This document shows positions 56,771 to 64,000 of a DNA stretch of 64,000 nucleotides, piece by piece (the first letter of the stretch is position 1; each line of letters begins with the position of its first letter). This DNA is from Trichopria drosophilae (taxonomy: Eukaryota > Arthropoda > Insecta > Hymenoptera > Diapriidae): NCBI GenBank assembly GCA_030407085.1, contig CM059584.1:127567001-127631000 (forward strand), in the 5' to 3' direction. The position numbers and the translations under genes are program-made. Under the pieces are notes generated by a model. The model had not been told where the DNA came from. It saw only the letters and a list, made by a program, of their open reading frames with translations, and made no database searches.

Positions 56771-57470
56771 CTTATTCAGAAGTGCCCAAGAAAAGCGAGT
56801 GCGGTCGATTTTGATAGAGCCGATTTTACACGAAAATTTCGCGATTATGATGCCACAGTACGTTCACGTTGGGAAACTAATTGAAGCGTCTATCAACCGC
56901 CATTAGCCAAATTTTCCCACTTGAAATTGCCTTCGCAATTCACAGAATCCCGAGTTTCTGCACCACCAAAATAAACTTCACTCTATGCGTTCACCTTTTC
57001 TTAGTTTTTTCGGAAGGTTTTCCGCACTATTTACGCACTGTTCGTACGAGAAAAATTGCAATTCTGGGCCACGTGTCATATAAAAATGTCGGACACAAAT
57101 ACACGAATTTCTAATTTATGCAAATTACACATTTAACTATTTCCGTAACTGAAGCGGAAAACAATCCCAAAAATTTTGCGAAACGCGATTTTACGAAAAG
57201 AAATACCAACTGTGTCTTACGCGTTCGTTACACTGAATCGAGTTCTACGATGACTAAACTTCACGAGAAAAATAAAATAAATTTGCAGGATGTTTTCGCG
57301 GCTGTTTTAGTGGGTAATTAGATCTGATATTGTAATTAATTTTAGTGGGTTAGAGTAACGGTGTTTATTAATATCGGTAAATATCATTACAACCGTTTCG
57401 CGCGACACTTCGTCGTAGACTGAATTCTGAAATTATCGGTGGGTTGTTAAGTCCCCGAAATTTAACTGTT
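56771..57470 (-). other. probable gypsy leader and LTR
   Basis: Positioned 5' of Gag on the minus strand. Short frames at 56881-57114 and 57118-57321 are uninformative. TGTAATGATATT starting at 57396 (minus) could begin the LTR, but no second LTR copy was found to confirm it. Confidence 0.35.
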
Positions 57471-58005
57471 AATCACTGTTTACATTCTTACAATACATTA
57501 TTTTCTCACCAGTCCGTTCAGTAACAGCTTCAAAGTCAGCGAATAATGCCAACAAGGCATCACCAACCAAAAGATTTTCCTTCGTGCTTACTTCATGATG
57601 AGTACTTCGATAGCAGATTCTTCGGAACCAATTCCTTGTAGCGGAAGCTGATCTGGGCATGTTTCTATACATTAACGATATGACTGAGTAATTAACAAAT
57701 ACCCTGTAAGAAAATTGACCATAAGTTCTCGGCGGCTACTAACTTCTGCCTAGATCTTTTAGCAGAATCTGCTTTTGACGAAGAAACAATAAATGCATTT
57801 TTTCTTGAAAATAAGCAACCGATGATTACCAAACTAATCATATTAGTTTTAAGAGTGCAAAATATCATTAATAACATATCTATATCACAATTTGCAGCCG
57901 AATTTTTATTTTTGTCTGAATCACAGAATAAACAAAATTTAATAAATTTCAGCATATAAAGATGCAAAGATATACATGCCTGTTTATCTTTATGTGTCCT
58001 AACTG
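57470..58005 (-). other. exon-like minus-strand frames of unknown identity
   Basis: Positions 57672-57515 are open and end FEAVTERTG followed by GTGAGAAAA, a strong donor. Positions 57890-57720 contain KADSAKRSRQKLVAAENLW. The donor context ACTG|GTGAG resembles exon ends at 62562 and 62470 next to the THAP gene, so these may be downstream exons of the same or a related gene. This is inference only. Confidence 0.3.
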
Positions 58006-58449
58006 TTCTATACACTTCTGATTTAAAATTGTCATTGCAGAAAATACAGTTTTATTATTACCACATTAAAATATTTAGGTCTCAAACAATTATTTAATAA
58101 TGAATTTGCATTAAAAAGTTAGGCCCCTTCGTAGCTCTTACAGCACACTCGAATACTCAGCGTATTTGAAGAAGGAACTTCACAACAGAAAAATGAAAAT
58201 CAGTCATTCCTTACGCTGAGTATTATATATATATAATAAGCAATTTGAAGAAGGAACTTCGCAACAGAAAAATGAAAATCAGTCATTCCTTACGCTGAGT
58301 ATTCGAGTGTGCTGTAAGAGCTACGAAGGGGCCTAACTTTTTAATGCAAATTCATTATTAAATAATTGTTTGAGACCTAAATATTTTAATGTGGTAATAA
58401 TAAAACTGTATTTTCTGCAATGACAATTTTAAATCAGAAGTGTATAGAA
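58006..58449. repeat. 159-bp perfect inverted repeat around a 79-bp tandem duplication
   Basis: Arms 58006-58164 and 58291-58449 are identical by direct reading. The spacer begins and ends with a 79-bp-periodic duplication (TTTGAAGAAGGAACTTC at 58165 and 58244). A small TATA-rich inverted repeat follows to about 58537. Confidence 0.9.
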
Positions 58450-58735
58450 TATATTTAATTTTATATGTTTGGACGATTCATAAAGCTTTTATCCACTTGA
58501 CTCTGATTCGTTTCAATATATATAAAATTAAATATGTCAATTATAGTCCATCATTATAAATAAATATTAAAATTATAAATCGGAATCGTGAGGTGCTGAA
58601 ATAATTTAAAAGTCATAATTATCTTTAGTCATTGTTCAATTAAAATATATTAAAACTTTGAATTTTATACAATTGAACTCGTCAATAACAATAAACTACT
58701 ACACGCACATACCAATAATGTATGTCGTCAATATA

Positions 58736-59671
58736 CAGGGTCATCGAAAAGTATCGGACCCCTCTAATATCCTCAGTTAGAATGCACTTAGGAGAAAATG
58801 TCCAATAGCAAAGTTGTATGGTTTCAAGCGGGGAGTAAGATGATGACCTTGACCATGTCCTTCAAGGTCAATCTTATTTTTTTAAATAGAACCCCCTACA
58901 TTTTATTGCATATTCTTATAGCTTATCTCGAGAGCTTTCCAAAACACTATAATAAAATATTTTTTTATTAAGTACTTTTTGAGTTATAAAGGTTTGAAGT
59001 TAACAATTTTTTGACACAAAATGTAGAATATCTTGTAAAATGCTTCGTAATCAGAAAACCCTGGTTCGATCCCGGCCTCTGCAATCTGTCATCGGGACAC
59101 CTCTATATTTGTTTATAAGTGTCTAATAACGCCAAAGCTCGGGTGGTTCGGATTCCACCTTCATAAACGGTAGGTCCCGTCGCGATTTAGTCCCATTTGG
59201 GTTCACAAAAGTCGACGTAAAATAATATAAAAAAAAAAAAAAATCTTGTAAAATATTATTTAGTTTTCAGTAATCATAACCTTAATACTTTTGTGCGCGG
59301 AATAATGAGACCAATTAATTGGTTTAAAGAAAATACATTAATCGGATCCCCCTAATATTTTCAGTAATAATGCATTTTGGAATAATGTCCTATAGCAAAG
59401 TATTGTACGGCTTCAAGCAAAAAATATTTTATTATAGTGTTTTGGAATGCTCTCGAGATAAGCTATAAGAATATGCAATAAAACGTAGGGGGTTCTATTT
59501 AAAAAAATAAGATTGACCTTGAAATGACCTTGAAGGGCATGGTCAAGGTCAAAGTCAAGGTCATCATCTTACTCCCCGCTTGAAACCATACAACTTTGCT
59601 ATTGGACATTTTCTCCTAAGTGCATTCTAACTGAAGATATTAGGGGGGTCCGATACTTTTCGATAACCCTG
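58736..59671. mobile_element. foldback element with TA duplication and AAGGTCA-rich arms
   Basis: CAGGGTCATCGAAAAGTATC at the left and its complement (GATACTTTTCGATAACCCTG) at the right, with TA at both borders. Arms extend about 210 bp and contain TGACCTTGA words, as in 16252-19950. A SINE sits in the centre. Confidence 0.85.
59042..59243 (+). mobile_element. tRNA-derived SINE with 11-bp target duplication
   Basis: TCTTGTAAAAT occurs at 59031-59041 and again at 59244-59254. The insert has a pol III B box, GGTTCGATCCC, near 59062 and ends in an A-rich tail (59227-59243). A clear A box was not identified, so the head may be short. It would be copied by a LINE reverse transcriptase. Confidence 0.8.
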
Positions 59672-60560
59672 TATATAAAAAGTCAATCATATCGTCAACG
59701 ACGGAATAATTTACGCGGTAATAAATTAAATAATAACACGGACACACATTTAATACATACACTCTCACATACATACATAAATACATTTTGGGACGTTACA
59801 TAATAAATTATTAACTGCACATATTCATATCCTCATTTTTAAACGAACGGAAGAGAAAGAGGCTTGCTTTATTTCTTCTTTCTTCTCGGCGTCGTTCCTT
59901 TTGTTTGGGTCCTCCATCCGTCTTGTGATTAGGGATTAGGCTGCTGTCACCTGGTGAACCCTGGATGGGTGTCGAACTCCCTCGCGACTACAAGGGAGAG
60001 GACCAGCAGCCTTGTATTTCGTGGGACGAACGGTGTGCCGTCGTCAATTCCTGGTGATTTCTTTTCGTCAAAAATGTATCCTCACCGCCTCCATTATAAT
60101 TGTGATTTTGGTGCTGGCTGGGAATCTTTGTGGGCCCACTTATGGTTCCGGAGCAGCCAGGTTCTCCGGATGGTTGTTGAGGCAGCGAGTTGTCACCAGG
60201 AGTCCAAGAAGAAGTCCAATGGAAGAGAGTGAGGGATACTTACCAGGTCTTATAAACCTCCAAACCATAAAATGCAGTCTCCTTTCATACAATAGAAACG
60301 AAATCAATAACAGCCAATAACTACAAAACCGGCATATTCTACAAATTCAAACCAACACAACAATAATTAAATACAGAAATATATCTGAAGAGGGTCAAAA
60401 CAAATGACCGAAACGTCAACTGTCTTATTTATTTAAAACACCAACAAAATCTGACATACGATACAAATACAACGAAGAACATTTCACTTAAGAAAGAGTC
60501 AGAGAAGAAAGAAAGATTTATTTATTCTTATAAACCTCGGTAAGTATCCCTATGTCCAGT
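59672..60560. other. spacer with unrecognised moderate-GC block
   Basis: Positions 59860-60240 have balanced composition and short frames (59954-60232, 60012-60320) without a domain. Positions 60388-60415 contain GAAGAGGGTCAAAACAAATG followed by ACCGAAACGTC, a phrase like the 3' ends of some insect LINEs. This is weak. Confidence 0.3.
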
Positions 60561-60599
60561 CATGTCGGCGAGTTCCCTTTTTGCTTAAGAATCGGGACG

Positions 60600-60999
60600 G
60601 GAACTGTCAAACATTTGAATGTCATTTGCTAGACTCGAGTTTGACAGCCCGCCCCTTATTTGAATTTGGAGCGCATGCGCCCCATTGCGGCGACACATGC
60701 AGCTCCAAGGGAACTCGGCCCGTTGTTGCCCACTTTCCATGCTGCGCTGCCAGGGCGCCGTTGCCCCTCTTCTGCGCATGTAGAGGCGCACCAGCGCGAG
60801 CGCCATGTCATTGCGCGCGCTCGGATCCCACGTGGGCTTGGGATCCAAAATGGCCGACCGGTCGGAAAAAGCGCGCATCTCGTCCTTGGTATCTTCGTTC
60901 TTTGGCTTTTCAAGCACGTCCATACAAATATCGTAACGGCCCTCTTTCTCTCCGTCGCTCTTTCTCTTCCGCGCGGTCGAGTTAAACGGCTCGTTACAA
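60600..60999 (-). mobile_element. GC-rich LTR-like block ending in TGTAACGAGCC (minus)
   Basis: A sharp GC-rich island (about 60660-60980) in AT-rich DNA. Read on the minus strand it starts TGTAACGAGCCGT, like the other LTRs here. Its other end and target duplication were not found. Frames of 134 and 127 residues across it are composition artefacts. A CpG-rich host promoter is the alternative. Confidence 0.35.
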
Positions 61000-61100
61000 T
61001 ATATATATATAATATATTAAAAAGTACATATTCAGTTTATTAAGAGATGTGAAATTTGACAATAAAATTTTGTACGTCTAAAACAAATGTAAAAGAAATG

Positions 61101-61678
61101 TTGGAAAAGTCGAGTCGATCCTCAATTTGGACCTTTTTTTTACTGAGCATTTTCTCGGATTACAAGTTGTGACATTTGATCCAATCAAGTTTTTTCAGGG
61201 AAATGAGAATCTGGCATAACTCGAGACGAAGTTATAAAGTAATTTTGAAAATAAATTAGAAGAAATATAATCAGGCCAAATTCTGTCATTTTTCATTCAT
61301 TTTATTCTTCAGCATGAGTTTTATATTTATTTATTTTTCTTTAATTTTATAATTAGTTTGCTATGAGCATTTAATACTATTAGTTGAATTGGTTCAAATC
61401 TACTATACCTTAGAAAACTAATTTAATATGTCTTGAATAATATTGAAAACATTAAAGCGTATACTGCAATTAGAGAAAAATGCCCGAATTTGTCATCATT
61501 GTATCTCCTTAAATTTCGCATAAAAATGATCCTATAGCCTGGTCTCGAGTTATGTCAGAATCTCAAAAGCCTGAAAAAAATTGATTGGAACAAATCGCAT
61601 AACTTCAAATAAGAGATAATGCTAATGAAAAAAAAGGTCCCAATTGAACACCGATTCGACTTTTCGAAGACTTCCAAA
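61101..61678. mobile_element. 578-bp foldback element
   Basis: The left arm (61101-61300) and right arm (61450-61678) pair imperfectly. Shared blocks include AAAGTCGA(G/A)TCG, GGACCTTTTTTTT, CCAATCAA and CATAACTCGAGAC. No gene. Confidence 0.65.
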
Positions 61679-62460
61679 GCAAGGTCTTACAGGCCTACAT
61701 CATGAATTTCTTTATGCACATTTCTTATCGATTCATTATTTAAGGCTAAATTCATTACAACTTGATCTTACAGTGATAGATTTTCAAGCATCAAAAGAGA
61801 ATAGATTTCAGCTACCGAAAGTCGAACATAGGTAAAAATATTTTCTACGTAGAATGTTTTCTTTCATTTCTGCATTGATACAGATCTTTTAAATTATAAT
61901 AAATATTTAAAAGTTCAGAATCAAGATACATTATACATTTATATCATAATGTAAATAATGTGCATGAAAAATAATTAAATTTAAAAAACTATAATTGAAA
62001 TAATGACTTTGGAAAAAATTAATTTTAAAATCAAAATCAGGCCAATAACTCCTTAATTTTCTTACAGGGTAGTTTTACATTCACAACTGCAGCCAACTAT
62101 AGCATAGGAAATTCACATTATAATTCGACATTACAATCGAAGCCCTCGTATTGAATGGAGTTTTGAATTTTTATTTGAAGTATATGTTTAGAATAGTTAC
62201 AGTCGCTAAATGTATATCTTATTGTTCGATAATTAATGTTTTTATTTATTCAGTGTATGTTCTTGCTTATTAAACGTATTCGTGATCTATATAGATCTAT
62301 TTTCTTGTTTTTTAAAATAGGAAATAAAATTAAAAGAAAAGAATTAAATATGCATATGTTTCTTTCGCATATTAATGCTTCCTAATCATTCTTCGTATAT
62401 AAAAGAAAAACTTAATGAAAGCAATTACCAATGAAAGACAAATTTATATAAAATAATTTT
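61679..62460. other. AT-rich spacer, possible 3' part of a THAP-family gene
   Basis: No frame with a domain. Positions 62386-62450 resemble 43055-43130. Confidence 0.3.
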
Positions 62461-62469
62461 CTCACCTGT

Positions 62470-63295
62470 ATGTTGAATGACAGCTTCAGATTCTTCTGGT
62501 AATGATACCACGGTATAATTAAAAATTAACAAAATTAATGGTCAATAAATTGTTTTCTCACCGGTACTTTGAACCATACCTTGTTGTTCGTCAATACGTA
62601 TCTTCTTATTTGGTGGCTGTGCGACATCATCAACTGCAGTTTTTTCCAATGGAACGGATACCTCTAAAAATCAAATGAAATTATGAATGTTGGTACATTC
62701 TTTATATTGTGAAATATAAAATAAGCCTTTCGCACATACATATCCTTTTATTAAAATCATACCCCAGTAAACGAAAACGAATAGAAAGTTAAAAATACGA
62801 ATTGAAATGAATTCAAGCGAATTAAAATGAATTAAAAAGTGGATTCAATTAATCATTTTCATGCTTTTTAATTAATTTTAATTCACTTGAATTCATTTCA
62901 ATTCGTATTATTAACTTTCTATTCTTTTACGTTTACTGGGACATTATTAATAATTAGTAATTTTACAATAAATTATTTACTTCATTTTTTAAATGTGCAC
63001 AAGCGTAAATGCAAAGTGCGTGAGCTCTCTTACCTTGTTGACACGATGACAGATAAAGAGTTGGCACAGAAAACTTTCCCAATTTTCGTCGATGGAAAGA
63101 TACAGTGTAGCATTCATCATCGAAGTGTTTAAAGCATACACTATTTTTCGACAATTCCTCGAATGTCATTGCATCTACTTTTGAGCATGTAAGTGCTTCC
63201 TTCCATTTCGCACACAAAATTGGATTGTTGGGAAATTTGTGACTTGGCATGTCTGCTAGAGTGGTACACCCACGCACGATACATTTTCTAGGCAT
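62470..63295 (-). CDS. THAP zinc-finger protein, 5' part
   Basis: Exon 1 (63295-63034, minus) starts MPRKCIVRGC and contains the THAP C2CH signature: C-x4-C at residues 5 and 10, the conserved Trp (KWKEAL), then CFKHF giving C-x2-H, and the closing VPTL motif (KFSVPTLYL). It ends at a GTAAGA donor. THAP domains bind DNA in chromatin regulators and in P-element-type transposases. Candidate further exons are 62662-62562 (acceptor TTTTTAG, donor GTGAG) and about 62499-62470 (EESEAVIQHTG, donor GTGAG). One frame of 62662-62562 gives NKKIRIDEQQ, nuclear-signal-like, but its phase does not fit exon 1, so the join is unsure. The rest of the gene is not located. Confidence 0.65.
62763..62940. mobile_element. 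178-bp palindromic MITE in THAP intron 1
   Basis: CCCAGTAAACGAAAACGAAT at the left and ACGTTTACTGGG at the right pair, as do AATTGAAATGAATTCAAG and its complement. No clear target duplication. Confidence 0.7.
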
Positions 63296-63856
63296 ATTTT
63301 GTCAAGTAAAAGATATTTACGTACATTTATGTAGTTGTTAAAGGTCTTGCAGATTAAAAGAATTAAATGGAAATGTACTTTCCCTGTACTCGTAAGCACT
63401 AATATAAAAACACAAACTTTTTCTTACCTCTGAATGCTTCTCGTTTTTTAATGATTTTATCATAACTTGTATATTATTGTATATCTGTCAAAAGAGGCGA
63501 TAAAGTTCACTAACAATCGCGATTCAAATTGAAATTGAAGGCATTTTGTTTAAAACAGACCCGAAATCACCGAAATGAACGTTTTCAAATGAGCCCAGTT
63601 TTCTCCGAAATTTCCCATGTATGTGTGCCTGTTTATGCTCTACACATGCACCCATTCGATACTAGCAGCGCCGCGCCGTCTCCAGATTTATAGAATTCAC
63701 AATCGTTTGGAACTACTCACTACTGCCGTAACGGGCAGCCCCTTTTCCTATTGAGTTGGTGCCCCCTGATTCTAGTTACTTTCCGCGCCTTCTTAAAAAA
63801 CACCAAAGTTAATAATTGAGTATTAACGGAGGATTTTTTAGAATAAGTAAAAATGG
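63296..63856. promoter_or_regulatory. upstream region of the THAP gene
   Basis: Sequence 5' of the THAP start on the minus strand. Positions 63610-63790 are richer in G+C and could hold the promoter, but no core element is convincing. Confidence 0.25.
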
Positions 63857-64000
63857 TCTATTATGCAAAATTTTCCATCAATTTTGAATTAATTACATCG
63901 TTATCTTTGTTTTAAGAGGTCGAAAAGTAATTCTGCAAATATAAAAATATTAATTTCTAATTGGTCGTGAAAACGAAAGGGAAAGTTCCACGGACAAAAA
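63857..64000 (+). repeat. dispersed repeat, matches 5296-5440, cut by window edge
   Basis: Same orientation and sequence as 5296-5440 apart from a few substitutions. It continues beyond the window. Confidence 0.75.

Larger units (their letters stand above)
43600..57396 (-). mobile_element. Ty3/gypsy-type retrotransposon, broken and invaded
   Basis: On the minus strand the order is Gag (56770-55809), zinc knuckle and protease (55893-55591), then after about 9 kb of inserted DNA reverse transcriptase (46440-45466), RNase H (45033-44806) and integrase (44879-43680). Inside the split lies an inverted protease copy, a 5.5-kb TIR transposon with a Harbinger inside it, and satellite-like repeats with a solo LTR. 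A further repeat interrupts pol at about 45037-45445. LTRs were not firmly identified; TGTAATG at 57396-57390 on the minus strand is a candidate start. No envelope gene was seen. Confidence 0.7.

Noticed and set aside
60581..61043. Overlapping 134-, 127- and 112-residue frames in the GC-rich block
   Set aside because: High GC lowers stop frequency on all frames; no domain, and the block looks like an LTR or CpG-rich promoter.

Overview
The window is insect genomic DNA, most likely from a hymenopteran such as an ant. It is AT-rich and intron-bearing, with no operons, and is packed with nested transposable elements of insect type: R2-clade and Jockey/CR1-like retroposons, BEL/Pao and Ty3/gypsy LTR elements, a Tc1/mariner element with a DUF4817-like N-terminus, PIF/Harbinger, many TA-flanked MITEs, and TTAGG-containing tandem repeats. 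The species call is an inference. No housekeeping gene, rRNA gene or CRISPR array was seen.

Layout. 0-5 kb: AT-rich repeats, a 650-bp MITE and a decayed R2-clade retroposon outside rDNA. 5-9.5 kb: a 1.65-kb foldback and a 1.05-kb TIR element holding a 71-bp array. 9.7-11 kb: copy 1 of a three-exon TAZ zinc-finger minigene; copy 2 lies inverted at 28.2-29.4 kb. 11.8-14 kb: a rearranged gypsy element (LTR, integrase end, LTR). 15.7-20 kb: a MITE and a 3.7-kb composite repeat containing a minisatellite, a mariner transposase and a 10-bp-periodic array. 20.3-25.3 kb: a young, internally deleted BEL/Pao element with two 1248-bp LTRs and a CATAT target duplication. 27.1-27.8 kb: a solo LTR. 29.5-33.4 kb: a MITE, a tandem array and a broken LINE. 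34.3-41.8 kb: a large foldback whose right arm is split by a 2.9-kb LTR-like insertion. 43.6-57.4 kb: a minus-strand gypsy element split by about 9 kb that holds a 5.5-kb TIR transposon, which in turn holds a structurally complete PIF/Harbinger transposon. 57.4-64 kb: a perfect palindrome, a foldback carrying a tRNA-derived SINE, a GC-rich LTR-like block and the start of a minus-strand THAP zinc-finger gene.

Two gene sets look potentially functional. One is the Harbinger pair: a four-exon, 376-residue DDE transposase (minus) and a three-exon, 293-residue Myb/SANT-like partner (plus), inside matching TIRs with a 3-bp target duplication. The other is the TAZ minigene, which keeps TAZ2-type ligand spacing, three coding exons and its introns in both copies; copy 1 is open but has lost one zinc ligand, and copy 2 keeps all ligands but has a stop. 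I found no transposon ends on the TAZ unit, so how it duplicated is open. Several insertions can be read against an empty paralogous site within this same window, which gives direct evidence of nesting order.
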